The notes under the pieces were generated by a model. That model was not told where the DNA came from. It made no database searches and saw only the letters and a program-made list of their open reading frames with translations. Positions 49,216 to 61,729 of a DNA stretch of 64,000 bases are shown one piece after another. Both the position numbers and the translations under genes were made by a program. Source of the stretch: Gadus chalcogrammus. Its lineage: Eukaryota; Chordata; Actinopteri; Gadiformes; Gadidae. The stretch spans positions 2,320,313 to 2,384,312 of the forward strand of contig NC_079412.1 of NCBI RefSeq assembly GCF_026213295.1, read 5' to 3'. Within the stretch, counting starts at the first letter, position 1; every line of letters starts with the position of its first letter.

Positions 49216-50226
49216 TTTATTCTTACCCCCCTAAAAGTGGGACCACAGCCCAAACCGTAAATGGTGCCGACACGCGAATTGCATGACTAGATCCAGATCT
49301 GTTCGGACTAAGCAGACGACAAAATCCAGACGCGCCGGTCACTAGGTGGCGCTATACCAAGGAATACGCGTTTGGGGCTATAACTCCCACACCGAACCTC
49401 CCACAGTCAAAAACTTGTACCCACATATTCACTGGAGTCTGCTGCATCTTTTGGCCTAGGCCACGCCCATTTGCGTCTATGAATATTTTTCGCTAAATCG
49501 CGAAAACCGCAAAAATGTTTTTTCGCTACTCCTCCCACAATTCTCGACCAATCAACACCAAACTTTGCACACAGCATCTTCAGACGCACACGCAAAGGAA
49601 TCATCAACAGCTTTTTGATCCGACCTTCGACGACGAAACGGTAGCGTTTTGAATATTTATTTATTGGCTATGTTTTACGTCGAAACGCAAAAATTCAAAG
49701 AATACCAAAATTAGACATCGGATCAAGTCCAAATTTTAGACACATGTCGGTGCTACCCTTAATGGCGTTCATTAAAAAAATCGGAATATTTCGCCATTAG
49801 GGGGCGCAATAAACGAGGAAATTGTATATTTTCTAATTGGCCAAAGGAATGTTCTTCAAACTATAAGGGAACCATCAAGGGGCAAACCCGAGTCTATATA
49901 AAAAATATGGCCAAGAATTAATAATGTAGGCGGGAGTTATTTGGCAAAGGAAAATTGTCTTTGGAAAATTTCGCCAACAGGGCGGCGCCAAAAAACGACG
50001 AAATAATATATCTCCTATTTGGCCAATGGAATGTTCTGAAAACACGTTTTGGGCTTTAACTCCCACACCGAAGCTCCCACAGTCAAAAACGTTATATGCA
50101 CAGATTCACTGGAGTCAGTTGCATCTTTTGGCATACGCCGTTTCTCAAATTCCAACACATGCTTCGCGTTGTGCCGGCGAAATGCACACTTCTTGGACCC
50201 CTGCATAACTGCTTGCAGTTCTAGTT
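49216..50226 (+). repeat. Satellite unit 49, hybrid L/M body, head HD
   Basis: M1 is the TCAC variant at 49339-49352. The extended middle is L-type (GTAGGCGGGAG, 'cgccaacagggcgg') but the end is M-type ('catacgccgtttctcaaattcc', single GCCGGC copy), like unit 14. Confidence 0.9.
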
Positions 50227-50273
50227 AGGGGTCCAAGCCAACAGGTTGGATCCCTATTGTTTTTGTAGCGATT
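50227..50273 (+). repeat. 47-bp hairpin element, 1 copy (variant end)
   Basis: Ends GTAGCGATT instead of GTAAGGATT and abuts the unit 49 tail. Confidence 0.9.
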
Positions 50274-51093
50274 CTTCTTATTCTTCCCGCGGTGAAAGTG
50301 GAACTGCAGCCCAAACCGTAAATGGTGCACACGCGCCAATTACATGACTAGATCCAGAATCGGCACCGCTACTCAGATAACAAAATCCAGACACGCCGGT
50401 CCCTAGGTGGCGCTATACCAAGGAATACGCGTTTGGGGCTATAACTCCCACACCGAACCTCCCACAGTCCAAAAACTTGTACACACAGATGCACTGGAGT
50501 CTGCTGCATCTTTTGGCCTAGGCCACGCCCATTTGCGTCTATGAATATTTTTCGCAAAATCGCGAAAACCGCTAAACTATTTTTTCGCTACTCCTCCCAC
50601 ATTTCTCGCCCAATCGACACCAAACTTTGCACACGGCATCTTCAGACGCACACGCAAAGAAATCATATACAGTTTTTTGATCCGACCTTCGACGACGAAA
50701 CTGTATCGTTTTGAATATTGGTTTATGAGCTAAATTAGACGTGGAATATCAAAAATCCAAAGAAATCCAAAATTAGACATCGGATCGAGTCCAAATTGTA
50801 CACACATGTTGGTGCTAACCTTAATGTCGTTCGATAAAAATTTCGGAAAATATCGCCATTAGGGGGCGCAATAAACGAGGAAATTGTATATCTTCTACAA
50901 AATTTCGCCGCGAAAACGCTACACTGACTTCTCGCTACTCCTACCACAGTCAAATACTTTGTATCCACAGGTTCAGGGTAGCGTTTTAAACACATGCTTT
51001 GCGTTGTGCCGGCGAAACGCACATTTCTTGTCGCGTTGTGCCGGCGAAATGCACACTTCTTGGACCCCTGCATAACTGCTTGCAGTTCTAGTT
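50274..51093 (+). repeat. Satellite unit 50, S body, singleton head HI
   Basis: The head reads TTCCCGCGGTGAAAGTGG. M1 is the TCCC variant at 50400-50413. The ending is like unit 9. Confidence 0.9.
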
Positions 51094-52470
51094 ATTATTA
51101 TTATTCCCCCCTAGAAGTGGGTCCACAGCCCAAACCGTAAAAGGTGCCGACACGCCAATTGCATGACTAGATCCAGGGCCCTGAGTTCTAAGCAGACGAC
51201 AAAATCCAGACACGCCGGCCACTAGGTGGCGCTATACCAAGGAATACGCGTTTGGGGCTATAACTCCCACACCGAACCTCCCAGAGTCCAAAAACTTGTA
51301 CACACAGATGCACTGGAGTCTGCTGCATCTTTTGGGCTAGGCCACGCCCATTTGCGTCTATGAATATTTTTCGCTAATTCGCGAAAACCGCAAAACAGTT
51401 TTTTCCCTACTCCTCCCACATTTCTTGACCAATCAACACCAAACTTTGCACCCGACATCTTCAGACGCACACGCAAAGGAATCATCAACAGCTTTTTTAT
51501 CCGACCTTCGACGACGAAACGGTAGCGTTTTGAATATTTGTTTATTGGCTACGTTTTACGTCGAAACGCAAAAATTCAAAGAATACCAAAAGTAGACGTC
51601 GGATCAAGTCCAAATTTTAGACTCATGTCGGTGCTACCCTTATTGGCGTTCAATAAAGAATTCGGAATATTTCGCCATTAGGGGGCGCAATAAACGAGGA
51701 AATTGTATATCTTCTAATTGGCCAAAGGAATGTTCTTCAAACTATAAGGGAACCATCAAGGGGCAAACCCGAGTCTATATAAAAAATATGGCCAAGAATT
51801 AATAATGTAGGCGGGAGTTATTTGGCAAAGGAAAATTGTCTTTGGAAAATTTCGCCAACAGGGCGGCGCCAAAAAACGACGAAATAATATATCTCCTATT
51901 TGGCCAATGGAATGTTCTGAAAACGCGTTTTAGGCTACAACTCCCACACCAAAGCTCCCACAGTCAAAAACGTTATACGCACAGATTCACTGGAGTCAGC
52001 TGCATCTTTTGGCATAGGCCAGGCCCATTTGCGTCAGTATTTTCTTTATGCAAAATCGCAAAAACAGCTAAACTGCCTTTTCGCTACTCCTCCCACATTT
52101 CTTGCCCAATTGACACCAAACTTTGCACACGACATCTTCAGACGCACACTACAAGAAATCAGCAAAACTATTTTGATCCGACCATCGTTGACGAAACGGT
52201 AGCGTTTTGAATATATGTTTTGCGTTGCAAATCAGTAAAAACTATTTTGATCCAACCGTCGACGACTAAACGGTAGCGGAAAATGCGTTTGGGGCCGAAA
52301 CTCCCACACTGAACCTCTCACAGTCAAAACCTTTATATCCACAGGTTGTTCACGGTAGCGTTTTGAATACCTGCTTCGCGTTGTGCCGGCGAAATGCACA
52401 TTTCTTGTCGCGTTGTGCCGGCGAAATGCACACTTCTTGGACCCCTGCATAACTGCTTGCAGTTCTAGTT
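51094..52470 (+). repeat. Satellite unit 51, L body, head HA
   Basis: M1 is exact at 51219-51232. Very close to units 2 and 41. One plus-strand frame is open for 124 codons (51836-52210) across the second body module; it is a by-product of this unit's base changes and is not conserved in other L units. Confidence 0.92.
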
Positions 52471-52517
52471 AGGGGTCCAAGCCAACAGGTTGGATCCCTA
52501 TTGTTTTTGTAAGGATT
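52471..52517 (+). repeat. 47-bp hairpin element, 1 copy
   Basis: First part of the 809-bp tandem duplication. Confidence 0.92.
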
Positions 52518-53279
52518 ATTATTCCTATACTTGCCCCCCTAAAAGTGATACCACAGCCCAAACCGTAAATGGTGCCGACACGCGAATTGCATGACTAGAT
52601 CCAGATCTGTTCGGACTAAGCAGACGACAAAATCCAGACCTGCCGGCCACTAGGTGGCGCTATACCAAGGAATACGCGTTTGGGGCTATAACTCCCACAC
52701 CGAACCTCCCACATTCAAAACTTTATACACACAGATGCACTGGAGTCTGCTGCATCTTTTGGCCTAGGCCACGCCCATTTGCGTCTATGAATATTTTTCG
52801 CTAAATCGCGAAAACCGCAAAACTGTTTTTTCCCTACTCCTCCCACATTTCTTGACCAATCGACACCAAACTTTGCATACGACATCTTCCGACGCACACG
52901 CAAAGAATGCATGGAACACTTTTTTGATCAGACCTTCGACGACGAAACGGTAGCGTTTTGAATATTGGTTTATTAGCTAAATTAGACGTGGAATATCAAA
53001 AATCCAAAGAAATCCAAAATTAGACATCGGATCGAGTCCAAATTTGACACACATGTTGGTGCTAACCTTAATGTCGTTCGATAAAAAATTCGGAAAATTT
53101 CGCCATTAGGGGGCGCAATAAACGAGGAAATTGTATATCTTCTACAAAATTTCGCCGCGAAAACGCTTCACTGACTTCTCGCTACTCCTACCACAGTCAA
53201 ATCCTTTGTATCCACAGGTTCAGGGTAGCGTTTTGAACACATGCTTCGCTTTGTGCCGGCGAAACGCACATTTCTTGTT
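52518..53279 (+). repeat. Satellite unit 52, S body, head HD (GATACC form), tail absent
   Basis: M1 is exact at 52647-52660. The unit ends after the first GCCGGC copy ('acatttcttg' + TT), lacking the second copy and the tail hairpin. This is the shortest unit. Confidence 0.93.
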
Positions 53280-53326
53280 AGGGGTCCAAGCCAACAGGTT
53301 GGATCCCTATTGTTTTTGTAAGGATT
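53280..53326 (+). repeat. 47-bp hairpin element, 1 copy
   Basis: Exact repeat of the element at 52471, 809 bp downstream. Confidence 0.93.
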
Positions 53327-54088
53327 ATTATTCCTATACTTGCCCCCCTAAAAGTGATACCACAGCCCAAACCGTAAATGGTGCCGACACGCGAATTGCA
53401 TGACTAGATCCAGATCTGTTCGGACTAAGCAGACGACAAAATCCAGACCTGCCGGCCACTAGGTGGCGCTATACCAAGGAATACGCGTTTGGGGCTATAA
53501 CTCCCACACCGAACCTCCCACATTCAAAACTTTATACACACAGATGCACTGGAGTCTGCTGCATCTTTTGGCCTAGGCCACGCCCATTTGCGTCTATGAA
53601 TATTTTTCGCTAAATCGCGAAAACCGCAAAACTGTTTTTTCCCTACTCCTCCCACATTTCTTGACCAATCGACACCAAACTTTGCATACGACATCTTCCG
53701 ACGCACACGCAAAGAATGCATGGAACACTTTTTTGATCAGACCTTCGACGACGAAACGGTAGCGTTTTGAATATTGGTTTATTAGCTAAATTAGACGTGG
53801 AATATCAAAAATCCAAAGAAATCCAAAATTAGACATCGGATCGAGTCCAAATTTGACACACATGTTGGTGCTAACCTTAATGTCGTTCGATAAAAAATTC
53901 GGAAAATTTCGCCATTAGGGGGCGCAATAAACGAGGAAATTGTATATCTTCTACAAAATTTCGCCGCGAAAACGCTTCACTGACTTCTCGCTACTCCTAC
54001 CACAGTCAAATCCTTTGTATCCACAGGTTCAGGGTAGCGTTTTGAACACATGCTTCGCTTTGTGCCGGCGAAACGCACATTTCTTGTT
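53327..54088 (+). repeat. Satellite unit 53, S body, head HD, copy of unit 52
   Basis: M1 is exact at 53456-53469. No difference from unit 52 was seen over its whole length. Confidence 0.93.
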
Positions 54089-54185
54089 AGGGGTCCAAGC
54101 CAACAGGTTGGATCCCTATTGTTTTTGTAAGGATTTTTAGGGGTCCAAGCCAACAGGTTGGATCCCTATTGTTTTTGTAAGGATT
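54089..54185 (+). repeat. 47-bp hairpin element, 2 copies
   Basis: Copies start at 54089 and 54139, separated only by TTT. Confidence 0.92.
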
Positions 54186-55005
54186 ATTATTATTTCGTAC
54201 GCCTTAGAAGTGGTACCACAGCCCAAACCGTAAATGGTGCACACGCGCCAATTGCATGACTAGATCCAGAATCGGCACCGCTACTCAGATAACAAAATCC
54301 AGACACGCCGGTCCCTAGGTGGCGCTATACCAAGGAATACGCGTTTGGGGCTATAACTTCCACACCGAACCTCCCAGAGTCCAAAAACTTGTACACACAG
54401 ATGCACTGGAGTCTGCTGCATCTTTTGGCCTAGGCCACGCCCATTTGCGTCTATGAATATTTTTCGCTAAATCGCGAAAACCGCAAAACTGTTTTATCGC
54501 TACTCCTCCCACATTTCTCGCCCGATCAACACCAAACTTTGCACACGACATCTTCAGACGCACACGCAAAGAAATCCTAGACACTTTTTTGATCCGACCT
54601 TCGACGACGAAACGGTAGCGTTTTGAATATTTGTTTATTAGCTAAATTAGACGTGAAAAGTCAAAAATCCGAAGAAATCCAGAATTATACATCGGATCGA
54701 GCCCAAATTTTACAGACATGTTGGTGCTAACCTTAATGACGTTCGATAAAAATATCGGAAAATTTCGCCATTAGGGGGCGCAATAAACAAGGAAATTGTA
54801 TATCTTCTACAAAATTTCGCCGCGAAAACGCTACACTGACTTCTCGCTACTCGTACCACAGTCAAATCCTTTGTATCCACAGGTACAGGGTAGCGTTTTG
54901 AACACATGCTTCGCGTTGTGCCGGCGAAATGCACATTTCTTGTCGCGTTGTGCCGGCGAAATGCACACTTCTTGGACCCCTGCATAACTGCTTGCAGTTC
55001 TAGTT
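54186..55005 (+). repeat. Satellite unit 54, S body, head HH
   Basis: M1 is the TCCC variant at 54312-54325. Closest to unit 11 (same GTTTTATCGC variant, which units 18, 33 and 46 lack). Confidence 0.93.
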
Positions 55006-56020
55006 CCTATTATTCTTACCCCCCTAAAAGTGGGACCACAGCCCAAACCGTAAATGGTGCCGACACGCGAATTGCATGACTAGATCCAGATCTGTTCGGA
55101 CTAAGCAGACGACAAAATCCAGACACGCCGGTCACTAGGTGGCGCTATACCAAGGAATACGCGTTTGGGGCTATAACTCCCACACCGAACCTCCCACATT
55201 CAAAACCTTGTACACACAGATGCACTGGAGTCTGCTGCATCTTTTGGCATAGGCCACGCCCATTTGCGTCTATGAATATTTTTCGCAAAATCGCGAAAAC
55301 CGCAAAACTGTTTTTTCCCTACTCCTCCCACATTTTTTGACCAATCAACACCAAACTTTGCACACGACATCTTCTGACGCACACGCAAAGAAATTATCGG
55401 ACAGTTTTTTGATCCGACCGTCGACGACGAAACGGTAGCGTTTTGAATATTGGTATATTAGCTAAATTAGACGTGGAAAATCAAAAATCCAGAAAAATCC
55501 AAAAGTAGACATCGGAACGAGTCCAAATTTTACATACATGTTGGTGCTAACCTTAATGTCGTTCAATAAAATTTTCGGAATATTTCGCCATTAGGGGGCG
55601 CAATAAACGAGGAAATTGTATATCTTCTTATTGGCCAAAGGAATGTTCTTCAAACTCAAAGGAAACCATCAAGGGGCAAACCTGAGTCTATATAAAAAAT
55701 ATGGCCAAGAATTATTAATGTGGGCGGGAGTTATTTGGCAAAGGAAAATTGTCTTTGGAAAATTTCGCCACAAGGGGTCGCAAATAAACGACGAAATAAT
55801 ATATCTCCTAACTGGGCAATGGAATGTTCTGAAAACGCGTTTTGGGCTATAACTCCCACACCGAAGCTCCCACAGTCAAAACCTTTATATCCACAGATTC
55901 ACTGGAGTCAGCTGCATCTTTTGGCACACGCTGTTTCTCAATTTTTGAACACATGCTTCGCGTTGTGCCGGCGAAATGCACACTTCTTGGACCCCTGCAT
56001 AACTGCTTGCAGTTCTAGTT
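55006..56020 (+). repeat. Satellite unit 55, M body, head HD
   Basis: M1 is the TCAC variant at 55132-55145. The body is close to units 25 and 42. Single GCCGGC copy. Confidence 0.92.
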
Positions 56021-57398
56021 TTTATTATACTTACCCCCCTAAAAGTGGGTCCACAGCCCAAACCGTAAATGGTGCCGACACGCCAATTGCATGACTAGAT
56101 CCAGATCTCTTCGGACTACGCAGAGGACCAAATCCAGACATGCCGGCCACTAGGTGGCGCTATACCAAGGAATACGCGTTTGGGGCTATAACTCCCACAC
56201 CGAACCTCCCAGAGTCCAAAAACTTGTACACACAGATGCACTGGAGTCTGCTGCATCTTTTGGGCTAGGCCACGCCCATTTGCGTCTATGAATATTTTTC
56301 GCTAATTCGCGAAAACCGCAAAACAGTTTTTTCCCTACTCCTCCCACATTTCTTGACCAATCAACACCAAACTTTGCACACGACATCTTCAGACGCACAC
56401 GCAAAGGAATCATCAACAGTTTTTTTATCCGACCTTCGACGACGAAACGGTAGCGTTTTGAATATTTGTTTATTGGCTACGTTTTACGTCGAAACGCAAA
56501 AATTGAAAGAATACCAAAAGTAGACGTTGGATCAAGTCCAAATTTTAGAAACATGTCGGTGCTACCTTTATTGGCGTTCAATAAAGAATTCGGAATATTT
56601 CGTCATTGGGGGGCGCAATAAACGAGGAAATTGTATATCTTCTAATTGGCCAAAGGAATGTTCTTCAAACTATAAGGGAACCATCAAGGGGCAAACCCGA
56701 GTCTATATAAAAAATATGGCCAAGAATTAATAATGTAGGCGGGAGTTATTTGGCAAAGGAAAATTGTCTTTGGAAAATTTCGCCAGCAGGGCGGCGCCAA
56801 AAAACGACGAAATAATATATCTCCTATTTGGCCAATGGAATGTTCTGAAAACGCGTTTTAGGCTATAACTCCCACACCGAAACTCCCACAGTCAAAAACG
56901 TTATACGCACAGATTCACTGGAGTCAGCTGCATCTTTTGGCATAGGCCAGGCCCATTTGCGTCAGTATTTTCTTTATGCAAAATCGCAAAAACAGCTAAA
57001 CTGCCTTTTCGCTACTCCTCCCACATTTCTTGCCCAATTGACACCAAACTTTGCACACGACATCTTCAGACGCACACTACAAGAAATCAGCAAAACTATT
57101 TTGATCCGACCATCGTTGACGAAACGGTAGCGTTTTGAATATATGTTTTGCGTTGCAAATCAGTAAAAACTATTTTGATCCAACCGTCGACGACTAAACG
57201 GTAGCGGAAAATGCGTTTGGGGCCGAAACTCCCACACTGAACCTCTCACAGTCAAAACCTTTATATCCACAGGTTGTTCACGGTAGCGTTTTGAATACTT
57301 GGTTCGCGTTGTGCCGGCGGAATTCACATTTATTGTCGCGTTGTGCCGGCGAAATGCACACTTCTTGGACCCCTGCATAACTGCTTGCAGTTCTAGTT
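56021..57398 (+). repeat. Satellite unit 56, L body, head HD
   Basis: M1 is exact at 56147-56160. M2 is damaged (TCATTGGGGGGCGC). The first tail repeat has GCCGGCGGAATTCACA, unlike other units. Confidence 0.92.
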
Positions 57399-58215
57399 AT
57401 TATTATTCCCCCCTAGAAGTGGGTCCACAGCCCAAACCGTAAATGGTGCCGACACGCCAATTGCATGACTAGATCCAGGGCCCTGAGTTCTAAGCAGACG
57501 ACAAAATCCAGACACGCCGGCCACTAGGTGGCGCTATACCAAGGAAAGATGCGTTTGGGGCTATAACTCCCACACCGAACCTCCCACATTCAAAACCTCG
57601 TACACACAGATTCACTGGAGTCTGCTGCATCTTTTGGCATAGGCCACGCCCATTTGCGTCCATAATTTTTTTTCGCAAAATCGCGAAAACCGCAAAACTG
57701 TTTTTTCGCTACTCCTCCCACATTTCTTGACCAATCGACACAAAACTTTGCACACGACATCTTCAGACGCACACGCAAAGGAATCATATACAGTTTTTTG
57801 ATCCGACCTTCGACGACGAAACGATAGCATTTTGAATATTGGTATATTAGCTAAATTAGACGTGGAAAATTAAAAATACAAAAAAATCCAAAATTAGACA
57901 TCGGATCGAGTCCAAATTCTACACACATGTTGGTGCTAACCTTAATGACGTTCGATAAAAATTTCGGAAAATTCCGCCATTAGGGGGCGCAATAAACGAG
58001 GAAATTGTATATCTTCTACAAAATTTCGCCGCGAAAACGCTACACTGACTTCTCGCTACTCCTACCACAGTCAAATCCTTTTGTATCCACAGGTTCAGGG
58101 TAGCGTTTTCAACACATGCTTCGCGTTGTGCCGGCGAAATGCACATTTCTTGTCGCGTTGTGCCGGCGAAATGCACACTTCTTGGACCCCTGCATAACTG
58201 CTTGCAGTTCTAGTT
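57399..58215 (+). repeat. Satellite unit 57, S body, head HA
   Basis: M1 is exact at 57521-57534. The body is like units 8 and 12; the end is like unit 39 ('ccttttgtatcc'). Confidence 0.92.
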
Positions 58216-58330
58216 AGGGGTCCAAGCCAACAGGTTGGATCCCTATTGTTTTTGTAAGGATTTTTTTTATTATTATTATTATTAGGGGTCCAAGCCAACA
58301 GGTTGGATCCCTATTGTTTTTGTAAGGATT
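58216..58330 (+). repeat. 47-bp hairpin element, 2 copies
   Basis: Copies start at 58216 and 58284 with a 21-base spacer of a T run plus ATT repeats. The first abuts the unit 57 tail. Confidence 0.92.
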
Positions 58331-59158
58331 TTTCTTTTTATTATACTTCCCGCCTTGAAAGTGGGTCCACAGCCCAAACCGTAAATGGTGCACACGCGCC
58401 AATTACATGACTAGAACCAGGTCCGGCACCGCTACTCAGATAACCAAATCCAGACATGCCGGCCACTAGGTGGCGCTATACCAAGGAGAAACACGTTTGG
58501 GGCTATAACTCCCACACCGAACCTCCCAGAGTCCAAAAACTTGTACACACAGATGCACTGGAGTCTGCTGCATCTTTTGGCCTAGGCCACGCCCATTTGC
58601 GTCCATGAATATTTTTTGCTAAATCGCGAAAACCGCAAAACTGTTTTTTCGCTACTCCTCCCACATTTCTTGACCAATCAACACCAAACTTTGCACACGA
58701 CATCGTCAGACGCACACAAAAAATAAAATTCGAACACTTTTTTGATCCGACCTTCGACAACGAAACGGTAGCGCTTGGAATATTGGTATATTAGCTAAAT
58801 TAGACGTGGAAAATTAAAAATCCAAAAAAATTCAAAATTAGACATCGGATCGAGTCCAAATTATACACACATGTTGGTGCTAACCTAAATGACGTTGGAT
58901 AAAAATTTCGAAACATTTCGCCATTAGGGGGCGCAATAAACGAGGAAATTGTATATCTTCTACAAAATTTTGCCGCGAAAACGCTTCACTGACTTCTCGC
59001 TACTCCTACCACAGTCAAATCCTTTGTATCCACAGGTTCAGGGTAGCGTTTGGAACACAAGCTTCGCTTTGTGCCGGCGAAACGCACATTTCTTGTCGCG
59101 TTGTGCCGGCGAAATGCACACTTCTTGGACCCCTGCATAACTGCTTGCAGTTCTAGTT
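58331..59158 (+). repeat. Satellite unit 58, S body, singleton head HI
   Basis: The head reads TTCCCGCCTTGAAAGTGG. M1 is exact at 58463-58476. The body is relatively divergent, for example 'cacacaaaaaataaaattcg' where others have 'cacacgcaaagaaatc'. Confidence 0.9.
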
Positions 59159-59973
59159 ATTCTTCCCGCCATAGAAGTGGGACTACAGCCCAAACCGTAA
59201 ACGGTGCACACACGCCAATTGCATGACTAGATCCAGGTCCGGCACCGCTACTCAGATAACCAAATCCAGACACGCCGGTCCCTAGGTGGCGCTATACCAA
59301 GGGAAAATGCGTTTGGGGCTATAACTCCCACACCGAACCTCCCAGAGTCCAAAAACTTGTACCCACTTATTCACTGGAGTCTGCTGCATCTTTTGGCATA
59401 GGCCACGCCCATTTGCGTCCATGAATATTTTTCGCTAAATCGCGAAAACCGCAAAACTGTTTTTTCCCTACTCCTCCCACATTTCTTGACCAATCAACAC
59501 CAAACTTTGCACACGACATCTTCAGACGCACACGCAAAGGAATCATCAACAGTTTTTTGATCCGACCTTCGACGACGAAACGGTAGAGTTTTGAATATTT
59601 GTTTATTAGCTAAATTAGACGTGGAAAATCAAAAATACAAAAAAATCCAAAAGTAGACATCGGATCGAGTCCTAATTCTACACACATGTTGGTGCTAACC
59701 TTAATGTCGTTCGATAAAAATTTCGGAAGATTTCGCCATTAGGGGGCGCAATAAACAAGGAAATTGTATATCTTCTACAAAATTTCGCCCCGAAAACGCT
59801 ACACTGACTTCTCGCTACTCCTACCACAGTCAAATCCTTTGTATCCACAGGTTCAGGGTAGCGTTTTGAACACATGCTTCGCGTCGTGCCGGCGAAACGC
59901 ACATTTCTTGTCGCGTTGTGCCGGCGAAATGCACACTTCTTGGACCCCTGCATAACTGCTTGCAGTTCTAGTT
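59159..59973 (+). repeat. Satellite unit 59, S body, singleton head HI
   Basis: The head reads TTCCCGCCATAGAAGTGG. M1 is the TCCC variant at 59279-59292. Two GCCGGC copies and a full tail. Confidence 0.9.
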
Positions 59974-60954
59974 ATTATTCCCCCCCTAGAAGTGGGCCCA
60001 CAGCACAAACCGTAAATGGTGCAGACATGCCAAATGCATGACTAGATCAAGATCCGTGGCGACTACGCAGACGACAAAATCCAGACATGCCGGCCACTAG
60101 GTGGCGCTATACCAAGGAATACGCGTTTGGGGCTATAACTCCCACACCGAACCTCCCACAGTCAAAAACGTTATACCCACAGATGCACTGGAGTCTGCTG
60201 CATCTTTTGGGCTAGGCCACGCCCATTTGCGTCTATGAATATTTTTCGCTAAATCGCGAAAACCACAAAACAGTTTTTTCCCTACTCCTCCCACATTTCT
60301 TGACCAATCAACACCAAACTTTGCACACGACATCTTCAGACGCACACGCAAAGGAACCATCAACAGTTTTTTGATCCGACCTTCGACGTCGAAACGGTAG
60401 CGTTTTGAATATTGGTTTATGAGCTAAATTAGACGTTGAATAACAAAAATCCCAAAAAATCCAAAATTAGACATCGGATCGAGTCCAAATTTTACACACA
60501 TGTTGGTGCCAACCTTAACGTCGTCCGTAAAAAAATTCGGAAGATTCCGCCTTTAGGGGGCGCAATAAACGAGGAAATTGTATATCTTCTAATTGGCCAA
60601 AGGAATGTTCTTCAAACTCAAGTGAAACCATCAAGGGGCAAACCCGAGTCTATACAGAAAATATGGCTTATAATTATTAATGTGGGCGGGAGTTATTTGG
60701 CAAAGGAAAATTGTCTTTGGAAAATTTCGCCAACAGGGCGGCTCCAAAAAACGACGACATTGTCTATCTCCTATTTGGCCAATGGAATGTTCTGAAAACG
60801 CGTTTTAGGCTATAACTCCCACACCGAAGCTCCCACAGTCAAAACCTTTATATCCACATGTTGTTCACGGTAGCGTTTTGAATACTTGCTACGCGTTGTG
60901 CTGGCGAAATGCACATTTCTTGTCGCGTTGTGCCGGCGAAATGCACACTTCTTG
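59974..60954 (+). repeat. Satellite unit 60, D body, head HB, tail hairpin absent
   Basis: M1 is exact at 60094-60107. HB head and front are joined to a D ending like units 10 and 27. It stops at 'cacttcttg' before T-rich sequence. Confidence 0.92.
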
Positions 60955-61729
60955 TTCTTTTTATTTTTATTCTTCCCCCCGTACTTGTGGGACCACAGCC
61001 CAAACCGTAAATGGTGCACACGCGCCAATTACATGACTAGAACCAGTACCGGCACCGCTACTCAGATAACCAAATCCAGACATGCCGGCCACTAGGTGGC
61101 GCTATACCAAGGAGAAACACGTTTGGGGCTATAACTCCCACACCGAACCTCCCAGAGTCCAAAAACTTGTACACACAGATGCACTGGAGTCTGCTGCATC
61201 TTTTGGTATAGGCCACGCCCATTTGCGTCTATGAATATTTTTCGCTAAATCGCGAAAACCGCAAAACTGTTTTTTTCGCTACTCCTCGCACATTTCTTGA
61301 CCAATCAACACCAAACTTTGCACACGGCATCTTCAGACGCACACGCAAAGAAATCATATACAGTTTTTTGATCCGACCTTCGACGACGAAACGGTAGAGT
61401 TTTGAATATTCTTTTATTAGCTAAATTAGACGTGGAAAATTAAAAAACCAAAAAATTCCAAAATTAGACATCGGATCGAGTCCAAATTTTAGACACATGT
61501 TGGTGCTAACCTTATTGACCTTCGATAAAAATTTCGGAAAATTTCGCCATTAGGGGGCGCAATAAACGAGGAAATTGTATATCTTCTACAAAAATTTCGC
61601 CGCGAAAACGCTACACTGACTTCTCGCTACTCCACAGGTTCAGGGTAGCGTTTTGAACACATGCTTCGCGTTTTTCCGGCGAAATGCACATTTCTTGTCG
61701 CGTTGTGCCGGCGAAATGCACACTTCTTG
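60955..61729 (+). repeat. Satellite unit 61, S2 body, head HG, tail hairpin absent
   Basis: M1 is exact at 61089-61102. The body matches unit 19. It ends at 'cacttcttg' followed by TTCCTATTATT. Confidence 0.92.

Noticed and set aside
51836..52210. 124-codon plus-strand frame in unit 51
   Set aside because: Open only by chance base changes in this unit; other L units carry stops in the same frame.
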